Positions 10,168 through 18,595 of a stretch of DNA of 46,607 bases are shown piece by piece. The position numbers and the translations under genes were made by a program. Origin of the DNA: Chloroflexota bacterium (GTDB lineage: Bacteria > Chloroflexota > Dormibacteria > CF-121); contig VBHC01000118.1 in the NCBI GenBank assembly GCA_005889535.1, forward strand, positions 1 to 46,607. Reading direction: 5' to 3'. The number at the start of each line of letters is the position of its first letter. The first letter of the stretch is position 1. The notes under the pieces are model-generated. The model made no database searches. It was not told the DNA's origin and was given only the letters and a program-made list of their open reading frames with translations.

Positions 10168-11541
10168 TCAGCTGGCCGTGATGGTCACCGGCGATTGGTC
10201 CGAACCGCCCGTGATTTGCGCGTTGCTGCTGTTTCCGGAGACCACGTTGGGATGGGGCCCGAGCGAGGCCCCGTTGACGTTCGCGGTGAAGGTGATCACC
10301 AGGGTCGCGCCGTTGAAACCGCCCGCCGGGATGATGAACGGGCCCCACTGGGGCGTCGCCGAGCCAGCCGCCGGCTGGAGCCGCGAACCGGCATTCTTCC
10401 CGTTGATGACGATGCCGTTGGTCGACTTGAAGCTGAAGCCCTGTGGCAGGGTGTCGGTGACGATCACCGCCTGGGCCGCGTCGGTGCTGTCGTTCTCGAC
10501 AGTGATCACGTATGTCACCGCTCCGTTCTGCGGCGCGTAGGGAGACGTTGGTGCGACGGTCATCGTGATCGGCACCTTGGTGCTTTTGCCCACGGCTACG
10601 GGAGCCGTGTTGCCGATGGTTTGCGCCGGAATGTCTTTGACACCGGTGATCGCCGCCGTAAGGTTGTAGAGGCCGGGCGCCACCGCCGGCAGGACCCGGG
10701 CCGCAAACGTCAGCCGCAACAGCCCGGGCGCTCCGTTGACAGCCCCCGGGATATCCCATGAGGACCACAGTGGAAGCAGGCTGTTGGCCGGCGGGTCGAC
10801 GGAGGCCACCCGGATGCTGTTGCCCTGGTAGCCCCCTGTCGTGTTGTAGAGGAACCCGGGGGCCAGGCTGACCGAAATCGCGACCCCCTTCGCCACCGCG
10901 GAGCCGACATTGCTCACCGAGATCACGTACGTCGCCAGGCTACCCGTGGTGACCTGTCCGGTGGCGGCCGCCACCGCGAGGACGAGCGACGGGCGCGGCT
11001 CCACCACCAGCCCGACCGCGGTGCCCTGGTCGATCTCCGCCGCGGTCAGGGTTGTGAGCTTGACCTGGTTGACGTAATCGCCGGGCTTGACCGCAGCCTG
11101 CACTTTGAAGTTGAGGACCAGGGCGCTCACGGTATTGCCGTTACCGGCCGGGATGGTCCAGGTCCCCCAGGTCGGGTTCCCTTGCGCCGCCGGCTCGCTG
11201 GTGGCCGTGCGGATCGCGTTGCCACCCAGGGTGGTCAGCTCGTAGTAGTGAAAGCCGGCCGGGAGCAGATCTTCGACGGTTACGCCGCGGGCGGGCCCGG
11301 CGCCCGTGTTGCGGATCGAAAGGGTGATGCCGGTAAAGGATCCAGGCGAGAGGTGGCCCTTATGGTCCGCGCCGCTGGGGGCATCGCTGCTCTGGGTGAT
11401 GACCAGGCGCGAGTCAGGGCTCGGACCGCACGCGCCCAGTGCAGCCGGCAGGATCAGCAGCAGGCTAATGGCCAGCCGGCCGAATCGCCGAGCGGCCCGG
11501 CGCGAGCCTGGTTGTTGTGGTGACGTAGTGCTGCAACCCAT
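10168..11541 (-). CDS. Secreted lipoprotein with three DUF11-like repeats
   Basis: 457 aa. The N-terminus has a basic stretch, a hydrophobic segment (about 24-35) and the lipobox LGAC, so a diacyl-lipid anchor on the outer face is likely. The rest is three Ig-like DUF11 repeats. Each contains a GVTVEDLLPAGF-like strand (GVAISVSLAPGF, AVIVTDTLPQGF in the others) and a later WGTWTIPAG-like strand (WSSWDIPGA, WGPFIIPAG). Such repeats occur in cell-surface stalk or adhesion proteins; the ligand is unknown. ATG 11541 is the only start upstream of the signal, and it overlaps the 3' end of maf by 77 bases. Confidence 0.8.
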   Translation of the reverse strand: MGCSTTSPQQPGSRRAARRFGRLAISLLLILPAALGACGPSPDSRLVITQSSDAPSGADHKGHLSPGSFTGITLSIRNTGAGPARGVTVEDLLPAGFHYYELTTLGGNAIRTATSEPAAQGNPTWGTWTIPAGNGNTVSALVLNFKVQAAVKPGDYVNQVKLTTLTAAEIDQGTAVGLVVEPRPSLVLAVAAATGQVTTGSLATYVISVSNVGSAVAKGVAISVSLAPGFLYNTTGGYQGNSIRVASVDPPANSLLPLWSSWDIPGAVNGAPGLLRLTFAARVLPAVAPGLYNLTAAITGVKDIPAQTIGNTAPVAVGKSTKVPITMTVAPTSPYAPQNGAVTYVITVENDSTDAAQAVIVTDTLPQGFSFKSTNGIVINGKNAGSRLQPAAGSATPQWGPFIIPAGGFNGATLVITFTANVNGASLGPHPNVVSGNSSNAQITGGSDQSPVTITAS

Positions 11542-12139
11542 CCGGATTCTTCGCCGGAAGCGGGATCCCGCATTCGCCCAGCAACCGTGTCAGCAGGCGC
11601 ATCGGCATCCCGACGACGTTGTCGTAGGGCCCCCGGATCGAGGTGACCAGGCGGCGACCTTCGCCCTGTATAGCGTAGGCACCGGCCTTATCCTGCGCCT
11701 CACCCGACCGCACGTAGGTCGAGATCACCGAGGCTGACAGTTCACGCATCGTGACGTACGTGCGCGAAATTCCTTGGGCCCGGCAACCCGAACGCCCATC
11801 GATAACCTGGATTGCGGTGTAGACGAGGTGCGTCCGACCGGAGAGGGCGCGAAGGAACTCGGCAGCCTGGCGGCGATCCCTGGGCTTGCCGAAGACACGT
11901 CCATCGAGCACCACCTCGGTGTCGGCCGCCACCACCACGGCGCCGCGGGCCCGGCCGGCGACCGCCTCGGCTTTGGCCTCGGCCGCCCACCGAACGAGGC
12001 GGACCGGGCTGAGTGGCCGGGGCGGGTGTTCCGCGATGCCGGGAGTCATCGCGCGGAACCGTACGCCGGCCCGGCGGAGGATGTCGATGCGTCGCGCGGA
12101 TGACGAGGCCAGCACAAGGCTGCGCGGTGGGGACGTCAC
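11465..12139 (-). CDS. maf: Maf-family nucleotide pyrophosphatase
   Basis: 224 aa from GTG 12139. Maf hydrolyses non-canonical or pyrimidine NTPs, removing damaged nucleotides. Motifs: LASSSARRIDILRRAGV (SxSxRR substrate loop), AADTEVVLDG, GKPRDRRQA and the end block DKAGAYAIQGEG with PYDNVVGMP. GTG 12139 is chosen because the family starts a few residues before LASSS and the upstream gene stops at 12144; the longer open frame to 12268 lies inside that gene. About 25 C-terminal residues go beyond the family core and are encoded where the lipoprotein gene begins. Confidence 0.9.
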   Translation of the reverse strand: MTSPPRSLVLASSSARRIDILRRAGVRFRAMTPGIAEHPPRPLSPVRLVRWAAEAKAEAVAGRARGAVVVAADTEVVLDGRVFGKPRDRRQAAEFLRALSGRTHLVYTAIQVIDGRSGCRAQGISRTYVTMRELSASVISTYVRSGEAQDKAGAYAIQGEGRRLVTSIRGPYDNVVGMPMRLLTRLLGECGIPLPAKNPDGLQHYVTTTTRLAPGRSAIRPAGH

Positions 12140-12143
12140 GGCC

Positions 12144-13709
12144 TCAGAGGCGGAGCATCCGGAGCACCAGGGCCGGAGCGATGCCGCAGGCGATGGAGAG
12201 AATCGGGCCGACCCAGCGCAGCGAGGAACGGAGTCGCTCGGGTCCCGGCGCGAGCGCCGGCCGGTCAAGCAATGGCGCGAGCTGCATACCGGCGAGCATG
12301 CCGGCCGCCAGCAGGCCCAGCATCAGCGAGGCCTGGATCGCGCCGATCACCGCCAGCGTCGCCCCGGCGAAGGTCGCCGATGGCGGCCAGTTCGATCGCG
12401 CCAGGAGGATCAGCCGCCCGCTCCAGCCCGACGCCGGCCGTGTCAGACCATCGACGCGGACGATGGCGAGGTCGATCAAAAGGAGGACCACCGCGAGATC
12501 ACCGAGCCCGAGCGAATCGCGCGCCCCGATCGCGAGGAGCAGCAGACCACCCAGCAGCCGGTCGCGGATGAGCTCGGGGCGCCCCCCGCCAATCAGGCTG
12601 CTGAGCAGGGGCTGGGCGATCAGCAGCACCGCGCCCAGGGCGGCAACCCACTGGAACCGCACCAGGTTGCTGGTGCTGAGCGAGCTCAGCAACAGCATTA
12701 CGAGCAACGTGGTCGCGGGCAGCGTCAGCACGCGCAGCATCCCCGCCCTGGCCGCGAACAGCATCAGAACCAGGCCGACGGCCACGGCCACGGCCTGGAC
12801 TCGGGCACTCCACGCCGGCGAGGCCAGGGCCTGCAGCACGGGGGTTAGGCTCAGCAGCCCGACCGCGAGCCAGGCTGGCCGCTCGGCATGCCGCTCCAGT
12901 CCGGTCGCGACAGCGACAAGCGCCGCGAGTGCGGCCCAACGCAGGCTGGGTGCTGCCGTGATCAGTGCCAGGACGGCCAGCAGCGCGGCCCACTCGATGC
13001 CGACTGCGCTCACGGCGGATCCGGCGACCAGCACGATGGCGCTGGCGAGCAGCACCGGTCCGCCGGCGTCGAAAGCCAGATCGTCCAGGTTGACCGCCCT
13101 GAGGGTCAGACCGGTTGCCGCCGCCAGCGCCGCCGCCGCGGCCACCAGCATCAGCACGCCGCTAAACGCCGGCCGAAACCGTCCCGGGATCCGGCCTCGC
13201 TCACCGGCAATCGGCACCAGTGCCATCGCTCCCGCAACCCCGGCCGTGAGCGGGCCGGCCGGCACGGCGACGAGGATGAGGACCGCCGCGGCGGCGACCA
13301 GGAGAGCCTGGCCCTGGAGGCGCTCCGGTTCGTCGGTCGGGCTCGTAAGCCAGGCAGCTCCAAGCGCACCCATAAGCCACGGCACCACGCTGAGCAGGAT
13401 GGGGTTCTCCCCAACCGGCAACCGGGTGGCCAGGAAGAGCGCCACCAGCACCGCGACCGTGAGGGTGACGGCCCGCCGGGTCAGCCCCTCAAAATTGGAC
13501 CGAACCCGCTCACCGGCGCGCGGCAACAACAGGGTTGCCGCAATCGGACCGATGGCCCACGCCGCGGTCGACGGATCAACCAGCAGCACGAGCGACCAGC
13601 CGCTGGCGGCCAACATGGCAATCGTGGCCACCTGGCGCCGGACGCCGGCGCTGCCGTACGCGATCAGCAGTCCGGCGGCAAAGAGGACGAACGGAAAATA
13701 GACGATCAC
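12144..13709 (-). CDS. Large polytopic membrane protein of unknown function
   Basis: 521 aa, almost entirely hydrophobic Ala/Leu/Val/Gly segments, roughly 14 predicted helices separated by short Arg-rich loops. GTG 13709 overlaps the stop of the previous gene as GTGA, so the two membrane proteins are translated together. Size, helix count and pairing resemble a NuoM/NuoN or Mrp-type subunit, but I see no conserved Glu or Lys motif, so no family name is justified. The frame runs open back to 14948, where it is the shadow of the upstream gene. Confidence 0.75.
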   Translation of the reverse strand: MIVYFPFVLFAAGLLIAYGSAGVRRQVATIAMLAASGWSLVLLVDPSTAAWAIGPIAATLLLPRAGERVRSNFEGLTRRAVTLTVAVLVALFLATRLPVGENPILLSVVPWLMGALGAAWLTSPTDEPERLQGQALLVAAAAVLILVAVPAGPLTAGVAGAMALVPIAGERGRIPGRFRPAFSGVLMLVAAAAALAAATGLTLRAVNLDDLAFDAGGPVLLASAIVLVAGSAVSAVGIEWAALLAVLALITAAPSLRWAALAALVAVATGLERHAERPAWLAVGLLSLTPVLQALASPAWSARVQAVAVAVGLVLMLFAARAGMLRVLTLPATTLLVMLLLSSLSTSNLVRFQWVAALGAVLLIAQPLLSSLIGGGRPELIRDRLLGGLLLLAIGARDSLGLGDLAVVLLLIDLAIVRVDGLTRPASGWSGRLILLARSNWPPSATFAGATLAVIGAIQASLMLGLLAAGMLAGMQLAPLLDRPALAPGPERLRSSLRWVGPILSIACGIAPALVLRMLRL

Positions 13710-15268
13710 GGCCGGGCCATCGCGAACGCCACCACCACGAGGAACGCCCCCCACACCAGGAATCGGCTCCAGGCGGGGATCGCCGGCGGGCGAAGCCGTG
13801 GGCGTGACGGCCAGCCGATCCGCCAGCCGATGACGTCGCGAGCCCGGCGCAGCGGCAGCCGATCGCGGATCCGCCAGGCGGCGAGGCCCAGCAGGGCTGC
13901 GGTCATAACGGACACCAGCAACGCCGGCCAGCCGCCAAAGCCCGTCGCAATCCCGAGCAGGCTCGCCGACACGGTTCCGCTGGGCACGAGCCGGACGGTC
14001 GCGGCCGCGGGCAGCACGATCGGGTTCATGGCAAGCATGGGGAAGGCGGCGATGACCAGGAGCGCACCTGCCCAGATACCGGCCGGGTCCAGCTGGATGG
14101 AGCGGATGCCCGCGGCACGGCTGAGTGCCGCGACCCCCAGCAGGACCACAGCCAGCGCGACGGGAATCATGCCAAAGAGGAGCCCACTGGCCGCCAGCGC
14201 CAGGCCCCCCAGCCACAAGGCGAGGAATCCGACCGTGCCCGGAATCATGGCCAGGTTCAAAAGCGTCAGGGTCTCGGCGAGGGATCGGCCGGCGACCCGA
14301 ATGCTGACCAGCCCGGCGAGCGGGATGAGCAGGAGCCACAACCAGGTGCTGGCCACGGTCATCAGCGGTTCGCTGCCCGTCGACAGGCTGAGGGCGAGGG
14401 CCGCCTGGGCCGCGAGCAACGGCGCCGCCAGGCGCAAGCCGGCCGGCCGGCCCAGGGCCAGCACCGCGAACCCGATCGCAACCAGGGCGCCGCTGCCGAA
14501 CAACGCGACCGCGGTTGGCCGATCCGGCAGCCGGCCGCCCATCAGCGCGAGCAGCCGCAGGAGGAGGTAACCGGCCGGCGCCACCCAGGCGATGGCCGGC
14601 TCGAAGGTCACGGCGGCTTGCGGTCCGCTGGAAACCCAGGCAAGCGCGCCGACCCGCACCGCGACTGGCAGGAGGACGAGGAGGAAGGTCGCCAGGCCGA
14701 AGGTGTCCGACGGCACTCCGGAAAACGCGCTGGTGCCGACGGATTGGATGGCGCTGGCGGCGGCGAGCAACAACCCGATGTCCGCAATCTGGACGCTGAG
14801 ACGAAGCCCACGCCGACGTCGCGCCGTCTCGTCCAGCGCTCCACTCCAGGCCAGCGTCAGTAGCTGCAGGCCGATGAACAGCAAGAGCAGGTTGTCGGCC
14901 AGGATGACCGCGCAGGCCGCGGCGCTGGTGAGGAGCCAGCCGAACCACGGATCGCGCCGATCACCTCGCACCTGCTGTCGGCTCAGCATCAGCGCGGCCG
15001 CCGTGATCAGGGTGACCGCGGTGAAGGCCAGCGAGAGCCCATCGAGCCGGACTGCCAGGTCCGCATAGGGGAAGGTCGTCAGATACGGAACGTCGACGTG
15101 CTCTCCAGGGGCGAGCCGCAGCAACTCGACGAGCGCGATGATCCCGGCAATCCCCGTCGCGCCGGACGCGATCCAGCCGTTGACGTTGCGGCGAGGGCGC
15201 CACCGCACGATGGCCGCCGCGACCAGCAGCGCGAAAAAAGGCAGCAGCGCCTGTGCCGCGAGTGGCAT
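13706..15268 (-). CDS. Divergent NuoL/NuoM/Mrp-like membrane subunit
   Basis: 520 aa, about 14 TM helices. Residues 76-80 (DGLSL) and the following helix match the N-terminal part of NuoL/M/N proton-channel subunits. DNLLLLFIGLQLL (125-137) aligns with the NuoL TM5 segment that carries the essential Glu. Here that position is Gln (Q135), and the TM7 Lys position appears as Arg (R205), followed by a GP and an APAGYLLLRL segment like the VTAGVYL helix. The fold looks kept but the pumping residues are replaced, so proton transport is doubtful. It may be a structural subunit of an antiporter-like complex with the next gene. No nuo, hyf or mrp partner is visible here. Confidence 0.7.
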   Translation of the reverse strand: MPLAAQALLPFFALLVAAAIVRWRPRRNVNGWIASGATGIAGIIALVELLRLAPGEHVDVPYLTTFPYADLAVRLDGLSLAFTAVTLITAAALMLSRQQVRGDRRDPWFGWLLTSAAACAVILADNLLLLFIGLQLLTLAWSGALDETARRRRGLRLSVQIADIGLLLAAASAIQSVGTSAFSGVPSDTFGLATFLLVLLPVAVRVGALAWVSSGPQAAVTFEPAIAWVAPAGYLLLRLLALMGGRLPDRPTAVALFGSGALVAIGFAVLALGRPAGLRLAAPLLAAQAALALSLSTGSEPLMTVASTWLWLLLIPLAGLVSIRVAGRSLAETLTLLNLAMIPGTVGFLALWLGGLALAASGLLFGMIPVALAVVLLGVAALSRAAGIRSIQLDPAGIWAGALLVIAAFPMLAMNPIVLPAAATVRLVPSGTVSASLLGIATGFGGWPALLVSVMTAALLGLAAWRIRDRLPLRRARDVIGWRIGWPSRPRLRPPAIPAWSRFLVWGAFLVVVAFAMARP

Positions 15269-15285
15269 TATTTCTCTAGCAGGTC

Positions 15286-15318
15286 AGCGGCCTTCAGGCC
15301 GCCTGTGCTATCGCGCGA
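15286..15318 (-). repeat. Short palindromic repeat, copy A
   Basis: GCGGCC-TTCA-GGCCGC is a perfect 6-bp stem, followed by a second small palindrome (ATCGCGCGAT). It lies just after the zinc-ribbon stop and supplies that gene's last codons. On the minus strand it aligns over about 33 bases with copy B at 18445-18475. There is no T-run, so it is not a standard intrinsic terminator. Confidence 0.6.
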
Positions 15319-15775
15319 TGCGAGGGGTCGGGACGGATCCCTGGAGGGGAACTTCTTCGGCGCAGTAGGGACAGACGCTCCATCCCAGCTTGAGCTGCTT
15401 GTTGCACCGTGGGCAGAGTTTACTGAACTGGGTTTTGCAATGCGGGCAGAGGACGTACTGCGAGTCGATGGGTTCGCCGCAGCTGGGACAGGGTCGCAGC
15501 TCGCGCGCCGGCCCACCTGGCTCCGCCAGTGCCTGGGTCTCGAGTTCCAGGGCGCGGCGCTCGGCCATCGTCAGCGGCGGGCGGATGATCATGTAGATGA
15601 AGAGGCCGAAGATCGGCAGCACCAGGGAGAGCCCGGTGGCAAAGACATGGAAGAGCACGCTGTTCGAGCGCTCACGGGCGTCGCGGAAAGCCCAGTACGA
15701 CAGGCTCAGCCAGAAAGCCAGCAGGTAAAACACGACGATGACGAGCAGCGGCTTCAGCGACGTCAGATTCGGCAA
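15308..15775 (-). CDS. Two-TM protein with C-terminal double zinc ribbon
   Basis: 155 aa. Two hydrophobic helices (about 8-28 and 42-66) are followed by a ~25-residue linker and a cytosolic double zinc ribbon: CPSCG with CPHC, then CPRC with CPYC (about 95-143). It is probably a membrane-anchored regulatory or scaffold protein; zinc-ribbon pairs of this kind are common and do not fix a function. The final residues (RIAR) are encoded in repeat copy A. It lies between valS and the membrane-protein pair on the same strand. Confidence 0.8.
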   Translation of the reverse strand: MPNLTSLKPLLVIVVFYLLAFWLSLSYWAFRDARERSNSVLFHVFATGLSLVLPIFGLFIYMIIRPPLTMAERRALELETQALAEPGGPARELRPCPSCGEPIDSQYVLCPHCKTQFSKLCPRCNKQLKLGWSVCPYCAEEVPLQGSVPTPRIAR

Positions 15776-15814
15776 TGCGCCTCCTCACCAATCAGGGATT
15801 TTGTCTCCGCTACC

Positions 15815-18418
15815 TTACCCTACTTCGGCGTCTTCACCCAATAGCCCCCGCAGCCGGCGGGCGGCCTCCTGGGCATGGGCGAGCCGGGCCCGTTCTCGAT
15901 CGACCACCGCCGTCGGCGCCCTGGCGGTGAACTGCGCGTTGCTCAACTTTGCCTCGATCGTGTCGATCTCGCGCTGTCGTTTTTGCAACTCCCCGCGAAG
16001 CCGATCGATCTCCGTGCCGCCATCCGCCGGCAGGCCCAGCCGCACCGTGGTCGGGCCGACGACCACCACTGCCTGCGGCATGCCTTCCGGAAGTTCGCCG
16101 TTGAGCTCGAGCTGCGCGAGCGTGGCCAGGTAGCGCCGTCCCACCGGCTCGGCCAGGAGCTTTCGCGAGGACGTCACCTGGGCCGGCTGGCGCCGCGCCC
16201 GCGGATCCGACGTGTGACGCAGGTTGCGCACCTCACGCACCACGTCGAGCAGGTGTCCCATCTCCTCCATCAGGTGGCGGTCTTCGATCGTCTCGTCGGG
16301 CAATGGCCAGGGGGCGTACATGATGGTTTCGCCTTCGTGGGGAAGGCGCTGCCAGAGCTCCTCGGTGACGAACGGCATGATGGGGTGCAGCAGGCGCAGG
16401 GTCGTCTCGAGCACGTCGATCGCCACCGCCTGGGCCGTCGCCGTCGAGGCATCGCCGGCCTGCAGTCGGGGCTTGATCAGTTCGAGATAGTCATCGGCGA
16501 ACTCATGCCAGGCAAATTCATAGAGGGCGTCGATCGCCGGCCCGAACTCGAATCGCTGGAAGGATTCGGTGACCAGCCGGGTCACCGCACTCAGCCGGCC
16601 GAGAATCCAGGTGTCCGCCGGCTCCAGGGTGGATTCATCGATGGGCATCGGCGAGGTGTCCGGCGGCAGCTTCAACACCAGCAAGCGGGTCGCGTTCCAC
16701 AGCTTGTTCGCGAAAAGTTGATAGGACTTGATCTTTTCCTCGGAGAAGCGGATGTCCTGACCGCCGGTGCCAAAGTAGGCACACCAGGCCCGGGTCGCGT
16801 CCGCCCCGTAACGCCCGATCACGTCGAGCGGATCGACGCCAGTGCCCAGCGACTTGCTCATCCGCCGCCCGTCGGCGGCCAGCACGGTCCCGTGGATGAG
16901 CACGTCGGAGAAGGGGACGGCGTTCAGGAAGTGCAGGCTGGTGAAAACCATCCGCGCCACCCAGAGGTAGAGGATCTCTCGGGCGGTGTCCAGCACCTGC
17001 GTCGGGTAGAAGCGGCGCAGCCCCTCGGTATCCTCGGGCCAGCCAAGCGTCGCGTAGGGCCACAGCGCAGAAGAAAACCAGGTGTCGAGGACGTCCGGGT
17101 CCTGGGCCAGCTGCCGGTTGCCGCACTGCTCGCAGGCCTGCGGATCTTTGAGGTAAGCGACGGCGTGACCGTTGGCGCAGGTCCAAACCGGGATCCGGTG
17201 GCCGAGCCAGAGCTGCCGCGAAATGCACCAGTCGCGGATGTTGCGCATCCAGCGCAGGTACTGCTCGCGCCAGCGGTCGGGGTGGAATCGAAGATCATCG
17301 TTTTCCGACACCGCGATGGCCGGCCCCGCCAGCGGCTTCATCTTCACCCACCACTGCGCCGACACCATCGGTTCGATCACGGCGCCGCAGCGATCGCAGT
17401 GGCCAACCGAGTGGTGGTAGGGTTCGACCCTTTGCAGCGCGCCCTCCGCTCGCAACATTTCGACGATCCGCACCCGCGCCTTTGCCACGGGCAGCCCGTT
17501 CAGCTCGGGAACCTCCGGGATGTTCATCCGGCCGTCCAGGTGCAGGATGCTCAAGACGGGAAGGTGGTGGCGCTCGCCGATGTCGTAGTCCGTGACATCG
17601 TGGCCCGGGGTCACCTTGACCGCCCCGGTCCCAAACTCCGGATCGACAGCCTCATCCGCAACGATCGGCACGATGCGGTGCACGACCGGTAGCATGACCG
17701 ACTTTCCGATCAGGTCCTTGTAACGCCAGTCGTCCGGGTGCACGGCGACCCCGGTGTCGCCGACCATGGTCTCCGGGCGAGCTGTCGCAACCGAAATGAT
17801 GCCGCCGCCTTCGACCGGATAGTCGAGGTAGTACAGCTCGTCATCCGTCTCTTCGTACTGAACTTCGAGGTCGGAGATGGCGCTCTGGTCGCGCGGGCAC
17901 CAGTTGACGATCCGCGGACCCCGGTAGATGAGGCCCTCCCGCCAGAGCTGGACGAAGGCGTAGCGGATCGCGTCCACGTAGGTCGGGTCCATGGTGAACC
18001 GATTGCGCGACCAATCCGCCGAGAAACCAAGCCGGCGCATCTGCCGCAGAATGGTTTGACCGGTGGTCTCATACCAGTCCTTCACGAGGCGGTCCCAGGC
18101 TTCCCGGCCGATTGCCTCTTTCGACGAGCCTTTGCGCGCCAGCTGCTTCTCGAGGACATTCTGGGTCGCGATCGCGGCGTGATCGGTCCCCGGCACCCAC
18201 AGCGCCGCGTCGCCCAGCATGCGGTGCCAGCGGATGAGCACGTCCTGCAGGGCGTACATGGCGTGGCCCATATGCAGATCGCCGGTGATATTGGGCGGCG
18301 GCATGGAGATCGTAAAGGTCTTGCCCGTCAGGCTCTCACGCGGTTTGAAGTAGCCGCGCTGCTCCCAGGCGTCGTACCAGCGTTGCTCGACGGTCTTGGG
18401 GTCGTAGCGCGTCTCCAT
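15815..18418 (-). CDS. valS: Valyl-tRNA synthetase
   Basis: 867 aa class I synthetase. HIGH motif within PPPNITGDLHMGHAM (about 40-54) and KMSKS motif within GRRMSKSLGTG. The editing domain lies between them, with CxxC-type pairs (CDRCG; CANG and CEQCG). The anticodon-binding domain follows, and the end is a coiled coil (about 800-860) that clamps the tRNA, typical of ValRS. ATG 18418 is preferred because AGGTGG lies 5-6 bases upstream; GTG 18427 is the alternative. It is preceded by a 177-base spacer with a hairpin repeat. I looked there for a T-box and did not see one. Confidence 0.95.
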   Translation of the reverse strand: METRYDPKTVEQRWYDAWEQRGYFKPRESLTGKTFTISMPPPNITGDLHMGHAMYALQDVLIRWHRMLGDAALWVPGTDHAAIATQNVLEKQLARKGSSKEAIGREAWDRLVKDWYETTGQTILRQMRRLGFSADWSRNRFTMDPTYVDAIRYAFVQLWREGLIYRGPRIVNWCPRDQSAISDLEVQYEETDDELYYLDYPVEGGGIISVATARPETMVGDTGVAVHPDDWRYKDLIGKSVMLPVVHRIVPIVADEAVDPEFGTGAVKVTPGHDVTDYDIGERHHLPVLSILHLDGRMNIPEVPELNGLPVAKARVRIVEMLRAEGALQRVEPYHHSVGHCDRCGAVIEPMVSAQWWVKMKPLAGPAIAVSENDDLRFHPDRWREQYLRWMRNIRDWCISRQLWLGHRIPVWTCANGHAVAYLKDPQACEQCGNRQLAQDPDVLDTWFSSALWPYATLGWPEDTEGLRRFYPTQVLDTAREILYLWVARMVFTSLHFLNAVPFSDVLIHGTVLAADGRRMSKSLGTGVDPLDVIGRYGADATRAWCAYFGTGGQDIRFSEEKIKSYQLFANKLWNATRLLVLKLPPDTSPMPIDESTLEPADTWILGRLSAVTRLVTESFQRFEFGPAIDALYEFAWHEFADDYLELIKPRLQAGDASTATAQAVAIDVLETTLRLLHPIMPFVTEELWQRLPHEGETIMYAPWPLPDETIEDRHLMEEMGHLLDVVREVRNLRHTSDPRARRQPAQVTSSRKLLAEPVGRRYLATLAQLELNGELPEGMPQAVVVVGPTTVRLGLPADGGTEIDRLRGELQKRQREIDTIEAKLSNAQFTARAPTAVVDRERARLAHAQEAARRLRGLLGEDAEVG

Positions 18419-18444
18419 CGTGGCCACCTAGTTTACGGGCCCAC

Positions 18445-18475
18445 CGGCCTTCAGGCCGCCGCGCTTTCGCGCGCT
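18445..18475 (-). repeat. Short palindromic repeat, copy B
   Basis: On the minus strand this reads as two adjacent hairpins: GCGC-GAAA-GCGC with a GNRA loop, then GGCC-TGAA-GGCC. It matches copy A (15286-15318) almost base for base. It lies in the lon-valS spacer, upstream of valS. A third hairpin, GCGCAA/TTGCGC at 18514-18532, lies in the same spacer. Possible RNA-stability or REP-like element. Confidence 0.55.
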
Positions 18476-18595
18476 AGGGCGGGCGAGCGAGTAGGCTGGA
18501 GTCAGGCCCACGAGCGCAATGGAATTTTGCGCGAGTAGCCGCGGCGGAGGCCGGTGCGAGCGAGCAACCGCCCGCTATGTAGTGGGTAACCCGTA

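Noticed and set aside
13710-14948. Minus-strand frame continuing the 12144 gene back to 14948
   Set aside because: It lies under the NuoL-like gene in another frame and reads as Arg/Pro-rich low-complexity sequence; the membrane protein begins at GTG 13709.
18419-18595. T-box leader for valS
   Set aside because: No AGGGTGG-type T-box core or specifier loop is visible; only small hairpins and a repeat.
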